Positions 45,951-53,905 are shown, counted from the stretch's first letter. The stretch is 64,000 nt of DNA from an uncultured Eubacterium sp. (GCA_910578975.1 CAJTRZ010000001.1:124001-188000), one strand, 5' to 3'. Numbers and translations: made by a program. Notes: generated by a model from the letters alone, not told the origin.

Positions 45951-46469
45951 CTATATTTTACTATCCAATAGTTTTTCAAGTTTACAAAAATCGCAACATC
46001 GCTTTTTCAAATGATAATTCGCTTTTTCACTAATAATCATTTTATATAACTTATTTGCCTTTTTACAAATTGCATCTTGATGCTCTCTGCACCATTTTAA
46101 TTGTTTTAAACATATCTTTTTATAATATATTACCGGAACAGAATCTTTTTTATTTATTCTCAAATCTAAAGTTTTTGCATATCTATCATCAACCGGTATC
46201 ATATTATTAAAATTCAAAACACCAATTAAATTATCTCCATCATAAAGTTTTGTAAAATCAATATCATTTTTCATTGTTTTATGCTTATCTTTAGGTGAAC
46301 TTAACGGTATGCAATACTTTCTCTCTTTACATACAATTACAATTCCAATAAATGGTCTGTTTTCTTTATTCTTCTGTGGTGATACCGACATTACATTATC
46401 ATCTTTTTTTGCCAAATCTCTGACGTATTTCATATCTACAATATATAAATTCAATCGTTCTTGTTTCAT
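45951..46469 (-). CDS. toxN: Type III toxin-antitoxin endoribonuclease toxin (ToxN/AbiQ family)
   Basis: The 172 residues match the ToxN/AbiQ family: LNLYIVDMKYVRDLAKKDDNV at the start, NRPFIGIVIVCKERKYCIPLSSPKDKHKTMKN with the conserved PLSSPK-KHK segment, and LIGVLNFNNMIPV. Such toxins cleave mRNA and cause abortive infection, and are held inactive by repeats of a small RNA. Exactly that RNA, with three repeats of 35 bases, terminator and strong promoter, lies directly upstream. The C-terminus has an extra CCDFC cluster that might bind metal. Confidence 0.93.
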   Translation of the reverse strand: MKQERLNLYIVDMKYVRDLAKKDDNVMSVSPQKNKENRPFIGIVIVCKERKYCIPLSSPKDKHKTMKNDIDFTKLYDGDNLIGVLNFNNMIPVDDRYAKTLDLRINKKDSVPVIYYKKICLKQLKWCREHQDAICKKANKLYKMIISEKANYHLKKRCCDFCKLEKLLDSKI

Positions 46470-46490
46470 ACTACATTCTCCTTGGTTAAA

Positions 46491-46518
46491 ATAAGACTGT
46501 GCGAAAACACAGTCTTAT
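46491..46518 (-). terminator. Terminator between antitoxin RNA and toxN
   Basis: ATAAGACTGTG and CACAGTCTTAT form an 11-bp stem with a 6-base loop, followed on the minus strand by TTTT. In type III loci a leaky terminator at this place sets the RNA-to-toxin ratio. Confidence 0.85.
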
Positions 46519-46520
46519 TA

Positions 46521-46624
46521 TTATAGGTTCCACTTATCGGTAGGACTCACCGCTCTTATAGGTTCCACTTATCGGTAGGACTCACCGCTCTTATAGGTTC
46601 CACTTATCGGTAGGACTCACCGCT
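46521..46624. repeat. Three tandem 35-bp repeats
   Basis: Units begin at 46521, 46556 and 46591 (TTATAGGTTCCACTTATCGG...) and are identical except at the last base or two of the final unit. These are the antitoxin RNA units and not a CRISPR array, since there are no spacers. Confidence 0.95.
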
Positions 46625-46682
46625 TTTTACAGAAATAAAATATTTCCATATAAGACAAACAAAAACATTCGCCTTTACATAT

Positions 46683-46711
46683 ACTATATGTTATCTTTTT
46701 TCTCCTGTCAA
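46683..46711 (-). promoter_or_regulatory. Promoter of the type III antitoxin RNA
   Basis: On the minus strand, -35 TTGACA (46706-46711) and -10 TATAGT (46683-46688) are separated by 17 bases, an almost consensus housekeeping promoter ending about 50 bases before the first repeat. Confidence 0.85.
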
Positions 46712-46893
46712 TGACTTTATGAAAAATATTTATTTATAATACATATTATTCCTGTTATTTTTTTAACAATTTTCTTCCCTTTTTTCCTATTTATATGCTA
46801 TAATTACATTTAATCGTGTTTTTATATGCAATTTTCTATAAATCAACACGTAAGATTAAATAAATTGAAAAATATATTTTGGGAGGACTACAA

Positions 46894-47745
46894 ATGTACA
46901 AAATTGTTAAAAGACAGCAGTTAAATGATACAGTTGTACGCTTAGATGTAGATGCGCCTTTTATTGCCAAGAAGGCAAAAGCTGGTCAGTTTATTATTTT
47001 CCGTATTGACGAGCAGGGCGAGCGTGTGCCACTTACAATTGCTGATACTGATCCTGAAAAAGGTACTGTCACAATTATTTTCCAGATTGTTGGACAGTCT
47101 ACAATGCTTCTTTCACAAATGAAAGAAGGTGATTATATACTCGACTTTGTCGGACCACTCGGTGCTGCTACAGAATTTGGAGATGCAAAAAAAGTTTGTG
47201 TTATCGGCGGTGGTGTTGGTAATGCAATCGCATATCCTTCAGCAAAAGCTTTATTTAATGCCGGAGTAGATGTAGATGTTATTGCCGGATTCAGAGATAA
47301 AAGCATTGTCATTTTAGAAGATGAATATAAATCTATCTGTAACAGGCTTTTCATTACAACAGATGATGGCAGTTATGGAGATAAAGGCTTAGTAACTGAA
47401 AAATTACAACAGCTGATTGATGAAGGAAATAATTATGACTTAGTAATCGCTATTGGACCAATTCCTATGATGAAGTTTGTTTCAAAAGTTACTGAACCAT
47501 ATAATATTAAAACATTAGTTTCATTAAATCCTATTATGATTGACGGAACCGGAATGTGCGGCGGATGCCGCGTCACTGTTGGTGGCGAAATTAAGTTTGC
47601 TTGTGTTGACGGTCCTGATTTCGACGGCCACAAAGTTGATTATGATGAGTTAATGAAACGTAACTCTACTTACAGAGACTTTGAAGCACATGACAGAGAA
47701 AACTGCCGTATGTTTAAGGCAGCTGATATGGGAGGTGCAGAATAA
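46894..47745 (+). CDS. nfnA: NADH-dependent ferredoxin:NADP+ oxidoreductase subunit NfnA (FAD/NAD-binding)
   Basis: Small subunit of the electron-bifurcating NfnAB transhydrogenase, also called sulfide/dihydroorotate dehydrogenase-like. The start at 46894 follows GGGAGG; residues 1-100 form the FAD domain (HRI-like RVPLTIADT), then VCVIGGGVGNAIAYP binds NAD, and the C-terminal MCGGCRVTVGGEIKFACVDGPDFDGH provides cysteines for a 2Fe-2S cluster. 283 residues. The stop overlaps the nfnB start by one base, so the two are translationally coupled. Confidence 0.93.
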   Translation: MYKIVKRQQLNDTVVRLDVDAPFIAKKAKAGQFIIFRIDEQGERVPLTIADTDPEKGTVTIIFQIVGQSTMLLSQMKEGDYILDFVGPLGAATEFGDAKKVCVIGGGVGNAIAYPSAKALFNAGVDVDVIAGFRDKSIVILEDEYKSICNRLFITTDDGSYGDKGLVTEKLQQLIDEGNNYDLVIAIGPIPMMKFVSKVTEPYNIKTLVSLNPIMIDGTGMCGGCRVTVGGEIKFACVDGPDFDGHKVDYDELMKRNSTYRDFEAHDRENCRMFKAADMGGAE

Positions 47746-49130
47746 TGCCTAATATGACTTTAACAAAGGTACCTATGCCAGCACAGGAACCAAATGTAAG
47801 AAATAAAAACTTTGATGAAGTTGCTCTTGGCTATACAGAAGAGATGGCTATGGAAGAGGCAACCAGATGTATTAATTGTAAAAATAAACCATGTATGAGT
47901 GGTTGTCCTGTATGCGTTCGTATTCCTGAGTTTATCGAAAAGGTAGCTGCTGGTGAATTTGAAGAAGCATACAAAATTATCACAAGTACTAATGGACTTC
48001 CTGCTGTATGTGGGCGTGTATGTCCACAGGAGAATCAGTGTGAAGGAAAATGTATTCGCGGTATCAAAGGTGAACCAGTTGCTATTGGTCGTCTGGAAAG
48101 ATTTGTTGCTGATTACCATATGGCTCACAGCAATGATGATGCTGTAAAGCCTGAATCAAATGGAATTAAAGTAGCTGTTATCGGTGCTGGGCCTGCTGGT
48201 CTTACTTGTGCAGGAGATTTGGCAAAACTTGGATACGAAGTTACAATCTTTGAAGCTTTCCATAAAGCCGGTGGTGTTTTAGTTTATGGTATTCCTGAAT
48301 TCAGATTACCAAAAGCTATTGTTCAAAAAGAAGTCGACAATCTAACTAAGCTTGGCGTTAAGATTGAAACGAACATGGTTATCGGCAGAGTAATTTCCGT
48401 TGATGAAATTATGGAAATGGGATTCAAAGCTGTATTTATCGGTTCTGGTGCAGGTCTTCCATCCTTTATGGGCATTGAAGGCGAAGCATTAATCGGTGTA
48501 TACTCAGCAAATGAATACTTAACAAGAGCAAACTTAATGAAAGCTTACTTAGATGAATATGACACCCCTGTTATTAAGAGCAAAAATGTGGCTGTTGTCG
48601 GTGGCGGAAACGTAGCTATGGATGCTGCAAGAACTGCCCTCAGACTAGGCGCTGAAAATGTATATATCGTATACCGTCGTGGTATGGAAGAACTTCCTGC
48701 CCGTAATGAAGAAATTGAGCATGCTGAAGAAGAAGGAATTATCTTCAAGACATTACACAATCCTGTAAAACTTATCGGCGACGAAGATGGTCGTGTATGT
48801 AAGATGGAATGTGTTAAGATGGAACTTGGAGAACCGGATGCTTCGGGTCGTCGTCGTCCTGTAGCAATTCCTGACAGCAATTTTGAATTAGATGTAGATA
48901 CAGTTATCATGTCTATTGGAACATCTCCAAATCCACTTCTCAGAACAACTACAGAAGGTTTAGAAGCAAACAAATGGGGATGCTTAGTTGTTAACGAAGA
49001 TACATTAGAAACAACAAGAGAGAATGTTTATGCCGGTGGTGATGCCGTAACTGGTGCTGCTACTGTTATTCTTGCAATGGGAGCTGGAAAGCAGGCTGCT
49101 GCAAGCATACATGAAAGATTGAGCAAATAA
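47745..49130 (+). CDS. nfnB: NfnB / GltA-type NADPH oxidoreductase subunit
   Basis: Large subunit carrying FAD and iron-sulfur clusters; with NfnA it couples NADH and NADPH through reduced ferredoxin. The N-terminal cysteine arrays CINCKNKPCMSGCPVC and CGRVCPQENQCEGKC hold two 4Fe-4S clusters. VAVIGAGPAGLTCAGDLAKLGYEVTIFEA is the FAD-binding motif and NVAVVGGGNVAMDAARTALRLGAENVYIVYRR the NADPH-binding motif. 461 residues, homologous to the glutamate synthase small chain, but pairing with NfnA and absence of a large glutamate synthase subunit favour NfnB. Confidence 0.92.
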   Translation: MPNMTLTKVPMPAQEPNVRNKNFDEVALGYTEEMAMEEATRCINCKNKPCMSGCPVCVRIPEFIEKVAAGEFEEAYKIITSTNGLPAVCGRVCPQENQCEGKCIRGIKGEPVAIGRLERFVADYHMAHSNDDAVKPESNGIKVAVIGAGPAGLTCAGDLAKLGYEVTIFEAFHKAGGVLVYGIPEFRLPKAIVQKEVDNLTKLGVKIETNMVIGRVISVDEIMEMGFKAVFIGSGAGLPSFMGIEGEALIGVYSANEYLTRANLMKAYLDEYDTPVIKSKNVAVVGGGNVAMDAARTALRLGAENVYIVYRRGMEELPARNEEIEHAEEEGIIFKTLHNPVKLIGDEDGRVCKMECVKMELGEPDASGRRRPVAIPDSNFELDVDTVIMSIGTSPNPLLRTTTEGLEANKWGCLVVNEDTLETTRENVYAGGDAVTGAATVILAMGAGKQAAASIHERLSK

Positions 49131-49170
49131 GACACGATATCTAATATACGATATCTAATAAGCAATGCAT

Positions 49171-49232
49171 AATAAAAGAAATAGAAGCGCAAAATTAAGT
49201 TCACTCAATTTTGTGCTTCTATTTCTTTTATT
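49171..49232 (+). terminator. Strong terminator after nfnB
   Basis: A 26-bp stem, 49171-49196 with 49207-49232, has one G-T pair and a 10-base loop, ending in TTTTATT. Confidence 0.85.
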
Positions 49233-49251
49233 CTATAGTGCGTATGCACGA

Positions 49252-49345
49252 CAGAAAGTTTTGTAAAACAAAACTTTCTGTGCAATGCTTATTTCATTTT
49301 ACTATAATTCATTTAGCACGATAAGAAGTTTTGTAAAGCAAAACT
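49252..49345. repeat. Two related hairpins between nfnB and the GH128 gene
   Basis: CAGAAAGTTTTGT/ACAAAACTTTCTG (49252-49280) and AGAAGTTTTG/CAAAACTTCCT (49324-49349) are similar stems; GCAATGC[AT]TA occurs near each and again at 49161. Together they form nested inverted repeats, and the second may terminate the GH128 gene from the minus strand. Confidence 0.55.
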
Positions 49346-49358
49346 TCCTATGCATTGC

Positions 49359-51467
49359 TTATTTTCTAATTTTAATCTTCTTTGCCTTACTCCACTTACC
49401 AAAGCATTTCTTCTTATTTACCACACACATTGCTCTGGCGCGAACATAAAGCTTCTTTTTATTCTTTATCTTTTTACTCTTAATTATAAATTTTACTTTC
49501 TTCACAGTTTTTTTAACCAGTTTCTTTTTAAAATTCTTTGATTTTGAAATCTGTATCTGATACTTCTGAGCACCTTTTATCTTTTTAAGAATAATTTTAA
49601 CCTTTTTATCTGCTTTCTTCTTTGTCGCTTTTTTTACTATTGTTTTTCCAAGAGTTCCCTTTACTGCAGTTATTCTAGATACCGTTTCCTCCGTTGTTAT
49701 TTGGATTGATGTAGTCTGCTCCCCAAGCAAATCAACTGTAGTGGTTTGTTCTACTGAATCTGTAGCACGTGGTGGTTCCGTAGGAATTTCGGGTCTTGTT
49801 ACTATTGGTCTTGTTGTTGTTTGAGCAGGTGTTGTCTCATCTACTTTTTTATTCTCTGTACCATATACAGCAAGTTCCCAAATAGAATATCCATAATCTG
49901 TTGCTCTCGCAGTTCCTGTTATTTTTATATAACGAGTTTCTACCATTTCTTTTAATCGTATTGTATCATTACGATGCTGCATATTATTGATTCCTTCTAT
50001 ATCAGCCACCTTGATATAATTCGTTCCATCTTTCGATACCTCTATATAATAGTCTTTTGCTCCAGCATCTTCCCAAAGTATATTAAACTGTTTTATATTC
50101 CTTACTGTGCCCAAATCAATTGTAAATGTCTGTGGATCCACCTTATGCGCAGACTCCCATCTACTATCATTTTGCAGACTTCCATCAATCGCTTTTTCTG
50201 CTGCATGATTTCCATTTACACTCGAGGCTTCTACAGACACATCAGAAGATTGAATATAATTCTCACAAGAAATTCCATTAATTGTAACTACATCATTATA
50301 TGCGCTAGTTCTTCTTGCACTCGTTATTGTATAATTAGGCTCTGCCGGTGTCTCTGGTTCATAACCTTCCGGATTTCCATAGTATGCATAAATATTACCT
50401 AAATCGGTTAAAACTCCTGTGGCATTTGTCCACAATGCTGAAGCACCATTATTTTCGTCTGTGGTATTAAATGAGAACCATGAATATCTCTCTACATATT
50501 CTCTTTCATTCAATCCATCAATTACCTCATACATAAATTCTTGTACAGATTCACGTGCAGGAGCATTACTATATCCCCATCCACTCACAGCAAATTCAGT
50601 AATCCAAATCGGTTTATGATACATTTCATATGTTGCATCAACTACTTCCTTTAGAAATGTTCGCGCTCCTGCTACTCCACCGTAATTACCATAATAACAA
50701 TGTAACGGAATAAAATCTATCGTGTCTGTATCAATCTGGTTCATAAAAGACCTAAACCATGTTCCACCATCCCAAGACGGACTTAAAGCTGGTGCTGGAG
50801 CGCCGAGATACTGACTTTTTCCTACAAACTTGTTCCAATTAGCTACAGCAGTAGCTACAGGAATATTACTTCCTCCAACATTACCACCCATATCCGGTTC
50901 ATTATAACCTAATAAATATTTATAATTTTTTTGTGCAATGGCAGCAAGATCTCTATCTTCATTTCCTGCTCCCCACTTCATTGGTACAAATTCTGCATAC
51001 TTATATGTAGTATATGAAAATGGATTTCCTCCCCATGTATAATACCATCCCATATTCATGGACAATGGATCCAATTTCGCTCCCATTTCATTATTAACAG
51101 CCAATCCTTTTTTCGTAATATAAAACTCCTGTTCCGGTGTTTTACTCTCTGTTCCATCGTTATATTGAGCCACTACATATGCTATATGTTTCTCAACCTT
51201 TGTAGTATAACAGTCATATGAAGTATCTGTAGTAATTCCTACTTTTTGCCCATCTAAATAAACTGTATAATTTTTTACCGTCCCATTCGTTGCTTCACTC
51301 CATTTAATGTCAAAATGCCCTGCTGCTTTCAACTGTCCCTGAGTCGGGCTTATAATGACAAATTCCTCAGCAGCCTTTATTTGTGTTTTCACGTTCATAC
51401 CCGGAATTAATGCAATAATAATTGCAAAAGATAAAATTACTGCTATTAATTTTTTTACCTGTTTCAT
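49359..51467 (-). CDS. Secreted GH128-like (Asl1-type) glycoside hydrolase with discoidin and lysine-rich domains
   Basis: Signal peptide (residues 1-33), an Fn3-like region (35-118), then a TIM-barrel of the Asl1/GH128 beta-1,3-glucanase group from about 130 to 375. Candidate catalytic residues are E190 in YLLGYNEPD and E291 in IWITEFAVSG, with the expected aromatic NMGWYYTWGG start. Residues about 400-545 form an F5/8 type C domain (AEKAIDGSLQNDSRWES), followed by a Thr/Pro linker and a basic C-terminal domain (605-702) shared with the 1215-residue protein. Substrates are probably fungal, yeast or cereal beta-glucans in the gut; the family assignment needs a profile search. Confidence 0.85.
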   Translation of the reverse strand: MKQVKKLIAVILSFAIIIALIPGMNVKTQIKAAEEFVIISPTQGQLKAAGHFDIKWSEATNGTVKNYTVYLDGQKVGITTDTSYDCYTTKVEKHIAYVVAQYNDGTESKTPEQEFYITKKGLAVNNEMGAKLDPLSMNMGWYYTWGGNPFSYTTYKYAEFVPMKWGAGNEDRDLAAIAQKNYKYLLGYNEPDMGGNVGGSNIPVATAVANWNKFVGKSQYLGAPAPALSPSWDGGTWFRSFMNQIDTDTIDFIPLHCYYGNYGGVAGARTFLKEVVDATYEMYHKPIWITEFAVSGWGYSNAPARESVQEFMYEVIDGLNEREYVERYSWFSFNTTDENNGASALWTNATGVLTDLGNIYAYYGNPEGYEPETPAEPNYTITSARRTSAYNDVVTINGISCENYIQSSDVSVEASSVNGNHAAEKAIDGSLQNDSRWESAHKVDPQTFTIDLGTVRNIKQFNILWEDAGAKDYYIEVSKDGTNYIKVADIEGINNMQHRNDTIRLKEMVETRYIKITGTARATDYGYSIWELAVYGTENKKVDETTPAQTTTRPIVTRPEIPTEPPRATDSVEQTTTVDLLGEQTTSIQITTEETVSRITAVKGTLGKTIVKKATKKKADKKVKIILKKIKGAQKYQIQISKSKNFKKKLVKKTVKKVKFIIKSKKIKNKKKLYVRARAMCVVNKKKCFGKWSKAKKIKIRK

Positions 51468-51709
51468 TTCTTCCTCCTAATATTTTTATTTTCTTACACA
51501 TATGTTGGTAACACGAACAAAAAGGCTGAAAATTATTCAACCTTTCATAATAATCTAAATTTTACCCTTCAAATCTTCCTATCCTTAGTTATAATAAAAA
51601 AATGTTTTTATAACAATCTGCAATTTCTATAAAATTATAACTAAACTTTTGTACATTTTTATCAATTATTCATTGTAAATATGTAGCATAATATTTTTTA
51701 TAAAAAATA

Positions 51710-51751
51710 TTGACAAAAAAATGATATATGTTAAACTAGTAACAGTTACTA
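51710..51751 (+). promoter_or_regulatory. perR-rbr promoter with 7-1-7 operator
   Basis: -35 TTGACA at 51710-51715 and -10 TAAACT at 51732-51737 are 16 bases apart. The palindrome TAGTAAC-A-GTTACTA (51737-51751) starts at the -10 box. The 7-1-7 form is that of Fur/PerR boxes, suggesting autoregulation by the gene that follows. Confidence 0.7.
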
Positions 51752-51770
51752 TTATTGTTATGGAGGACAT

Positions 51771-52151
51771 ATGACAAAACGTAGTTTGCAAAGGGAATTA
51801 ATTAAAGAAAATTTAATATCTCGATATGATCATCCAACTGCTGACATGGTTTATCACAGCATTCGGCAGGAATTACCTAATATTAGTCTTGGTACTGTTT
51901 ACCGTAATCTTCGTTTTCTTGTAGAACAAGGTTACGCACTTTCACTAAAATTAGGCGATGGTCGCGAACATTTTGATGGACATGTAGAGCCTCACTATCA
52001 CTTTATTTGTAGTGAATGTGGTGAAATTGAAGATATTTTTATGGAAAATCTTTCTATTTTATCTCAGGCTGCGAAACATTGTTCCGGAGAAATACAGGGT
52101 CATATTACTTACTTTTATGGTTTATGCAAAAACTGCAAATCTAAACATTAA
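51771..52151 (+). CDS. perR: Fur-family peroxide regulator (PerR-like)
   Basis: The 126-residue metalloregulator has an N-terminal winged helix (HPTADMVYHSIRQELPNISLGTVYRNLRFLVEQG) and the C-terminal structural zinc pairs CSEC and CKNC. The regulatory metal site histidines are in REHFDGHVEPHYHFIC. Co-occurrence with reverse rubrerythrin 52 bases downstream favours a PerR-type peroxide sensor over an iron-sensing Fur. The two genes share the promoter upstream. Confidence 0.9.
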   Translation: MTKRSLQRELIKENLISRYDHPTADMVYHSIRQELPNISLGTVYRNLRFLVEQGYALSLKLGDGREHFDGHVEPHYHFICSECGEIEDIFMENLSILSQAAKHCSGEIQGHITYFYGLCKNCKSKH

Positions 52152-52203
52152 TGGTAAAACCATTTTTATTAATATTTATTATTATAATTAGGAGGATTTT
52201 AAA

Positions 52204-52749
52204 ATGGCAAAATTTGTATGTTCAGTATGTGGATATGTTCATGAAGGAGATTCAGCACCGGAGAAATGTCCAGTTTGTGGTGTTCCAGCAGAAAAATTTA
52301 ACAAAGTTGAAGAAGGTGAAAAAACTTGGGCTGCAGAACATGTTGTAGGTGTAGCACAGGGCGTAAGTGAAGATATTATTAAAGATTTAAGAGCAAACTT
52401 TGAAGGAGAATGTTCAGAAGTTGGTATGTATCTTGCAATGGCAAGAGTTGCCCATAGGGAAGGATATCCTGAAATTGGTCTTTACTGGGAAAAGGCTGCT
52501 TATGAAGAAGCAGAACACGCAGCTAAATTTGCAGAATTACTTGGCGAAGTTGTAACAGACAGCACGAAGAAAAATCTTGAAATGAGAGTCGAAGCTGAAA
52601 ATGGTGCAACAGCCGGTAAGTTTGATCTTGCTAAGAGAGCAAAAGCAGCAAACCTTGACGCAATCCATGACACAGTACATGAAATGGCTAGAGATGAGGC
52701 AAGACATGGTAAGGCATTCGAAGGTCTGTTAAAGAGATACTTTGGCTAA
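52204..52749 (+). CDS. Reverse rubrerythrin; 3' end supplied by the integrated element
   Basis: Diiron peroxidase that reduces hydrogen peroxide. The domain order is reversed: rubredoxin-type domain first (CSVCGYVHEGDSAPEKCPVCG, residues 5-25), then the four-helix diiron domain (EGECSEVGMYLAMARVAHREGYPEIG, EEAEHAAKF, DEARHGKAFEG). It is full length at 181 residues. From 52627 onward the coding sequence has been replaced by the element's copy: the protein end is identical to that encoded by the displaced fragment at 61523-61645, but ten bases differ, all synonymous. The gene therefore remains functional after integration. Confidence 0.95.
   Translation: MAKFVCSVCGYVHEGDSAPEKCPVCGVPAEKFNKVEEGEKTWAAEHVVGVAQGVSEDIIKDLRANFEGECSEVGMYLAMARVAHREGYPEIGLYWEKAAYEEAEHAAKFAELLGEVVTDSTKKNLEMRVEAENGATAGKFDLAKRAKAANLDAIHDTVHEMARDEARHGKAFEGLLKRYFG
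52627..52646 (+). other. Left attachment site core (attL)
   Basis: CTTGCTAAGAGAGCAAAAGC inside the rubrerythrin coding sequence. It contains TTGCT-AAGAG-AGCAA, an inverted repeat with a 5-base centre, as expected for the core sites of a tyrosine recombinase. Confidence 0.75.
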
Positions 52750-52789
52750 GCTACAACGCCTTTAAATAAAGGATATTTTAAGAATTATC

Positions 52790-52822
52790 AAGAGGATGGA
52801 TTTTAGGTCTGTCCTCTTTTTT
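52790..52822 (+). terminator. Terminator after rubrerythrin
   Basis: AAGAGGA and TCCTCTT pair, followed by a T run, about 40 bases after the stop. It belongs to the element's left end. Confidence 0.7.
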
Positions 52823-52856
52823 GTTGCTTATTTCTTCTAGAAAAGTGGAAGAAATT

Positions 52857-52921
52857 GTGTACTTTTTCTTTTTACAAATTCATTTTTCTTTAAAAGTGTA
52901 CTTTCTAAAAGTGTACTTTTT
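52857..52921. repeat. Putative integrase arm sites at the left end
   Basis: GTGTACTTT occurs at 52857, 52896 and 52911. The same 9-mer family recurs beside the right attachment site at 61416-61490, suggesting arm-type integrase binding sites. The remaining part of 52750-53108 shows no gene. Confidence 0.55.
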
Positions 52922-53076
52922 ACCCCCCTTATTCTAATACATTATCCTGCTACATTCAACTAATAATTATAAACATCTTTTATCAACTCCATGTATTTTC
53001 CAATAACTTATCTCCACTTCTTACAACTTCTGCTATTTTTCTATATCGTGAGGACAAGTTTATATAACCTGCTGCT

Positions 53077-53120
53077 TACCAATTTCAAATTACTCTGAAA
53101 GGAGTAATTTGAAATTGGTA
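53077..53120 (+). promoter_or_regulatory. Perfect 19-bp hairpin over the start of the HNH gene
   Basis: TACCAATTTCAAATTACTC (53077-53095) is exactly complementary to 53102-53120, with the loop TGAAAG. The right arm and loop hold the ribosome site (AAAGGAG) and the TTG start of the HNH gene, so folding would hide both. Confidence 0.75.
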
Positions 53121-53537
53121 TCAAAAGCAACAAGAAATAAATTAGAAAAATGTTGGAACAATAGATGTGCTATCTGTGGCGGCAATGACTATTTAGAAGT
53201 TCATCATCTAATTGCGAAATCAGCAGGCGGTACAGACGATTATGACAATCTTATCCTGCTCTGTGCCTGCTGCCACGCAACAGTCCATAATAAAGCCTAC
53301 AATCCCGATAACTACCACCAAAACACATCTATTGACTATGAATCTGCAAAGCCTATTTTAGCCAAGTATTTTGCAAATGAGATAGGGGCAGGGGAAACAA
53401 AAGAGAAATTGAATCTATCACAGAAAACCCACTTGTCAGAAAGTTCTGTTTTCAAAAGATACAAAAGAGAACATAACATTGGAAAATTTTATAACAACGT
53501 GGATTTAGTAAACAGTATGAGGAGAAAAAATGTATAA
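53109..53537 (+). CDS. HNH endonuclease
   Basis: The 142-residue protein contains a complete HNH/zinc motif: CAICGGNDYLEVHHLIAKSAGGTDDYDNLILLCACCHATVHNK, with two C-x2-C pairs and the catalytic histidines. The C-terminal half is basic, with a possible helix-turn-helix (LSQKTHLSESSVFKRYKREHNIGKF). The start is a TTG at 53109, five bases after GGAG; it lies within a perfect hairpin. First gene of the element from the left end. Role may be homing, defence or element maintenance. Confidence 0.85.
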   Translation: MKLVSKATRNKLEKCWNNRCAICGGNDYLEVHHLIAKSAGGTDDYDNLILLCACCHATVHNKAYNPDNYHQNTSIDYESAKPILAKYFANEIGAGETKEKLNLSQKTHLSESSVFKRYKREHNIGKFYNNVDLVNSMRRKNV

Positions 53538-53676
53538 GTTATTTATCAACTTTATTATGGGTATACCACCAACAGAAAGAATTGATTTTCTTTCAAAAAT
53601 TTACTATGGCAATATAAGATTCTTTGATTCTATATACAAATCGCAGCAATTTTATTTTGATAAAAAATTATTATAA
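53530..53676 (+). CDS. Possible 48-residue protein coupled to the HNH gene
   Basis: ATG at 53530 overlaps the end of the HNH gene by eight bases and has GAGGAGAAA upstream. The product MYKLFINFIMGIPPTERIDF continues as LSKIYYGNIRFFDSIYKSQQ and ends at 53676. No family recognised. Coupled position supports it, but codon evidence is weak. Confidence 0.4.
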   Translation: MYKLFINFIMGIPPTERIDFLSKIYYGNIRFFDSIYKSQQFYFDKKLL

Positions 53677-53698
53677 AATATATATAGGAAGTAAAAAA

Positions 53699-53905
53699 AT
53701 GAATAGATACAATAGATATTCCTATATGGAAAAACAAGAGAATCCAAATGATATATATTACATATATAGAAACAAAAGAAAAGAATCACTTGCCAAGTTA
53801 AATTTACAAGCTGCTGCAAATAATATAGAAAATGCGGCAGCAGCCGCTTTAGAGCAGGAAATAATCAAATTAGTAAATCGTAAAAATGGGATTTCTATTT
53901 TTTAG
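53699..53905 (+). CDS. Small hypothetical element protein
   Basis: The 68-residue product starts at the ATG at 53699 with AGGAAG upstream, MNRYNRYSYMEKQENPNDIY, followed by a charged and then alanine-rich helical region (LNLQAAANNIENAAAAALEQEIIKLV). A longer frame of 25 codons upstream lacks a ribosome site. The last codons lie in a terminator stem. Function unknown. Confidence 0.6.
   Translation: MNRYNRYSYMEKQENPNDIYYIYRNKRKESLAKLNLQAAANNIENAAAAALEQEIIKLVNRKNGISIF

Larger units (their letters stand above)
46490..46675 (-). ncRNA. toxI: ToxI/antiQ-type antitoxin RNA
   Basis: Transcript predicted from a start near 46675 to the terminator. It contains three tandem copies of a 35-base unit (46591-46624, 46556-46590, 46521-46555 in transcript order). 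In the antitoxin strand each carries GCGGTGAGTCCTACCGATAAG. Known ToxI and antiQ RNAs have repeats of 34-36 bases, each folding into a pseudoknot bound by one toxin. Confidence 0.9.

Noticed and set aside
46521..46624. CRISPR-like repeats
   Set aside because: The repeats are directly adjacent with no spacers, lie next to a ToxN gene and have a promoter and terminator typical of type III antitoxin RNA.
47760..48973. Long minus-strand frames opposite nfnB
   Set aside because: These are shadows of a strongly conserved coding gene on the plus strand.
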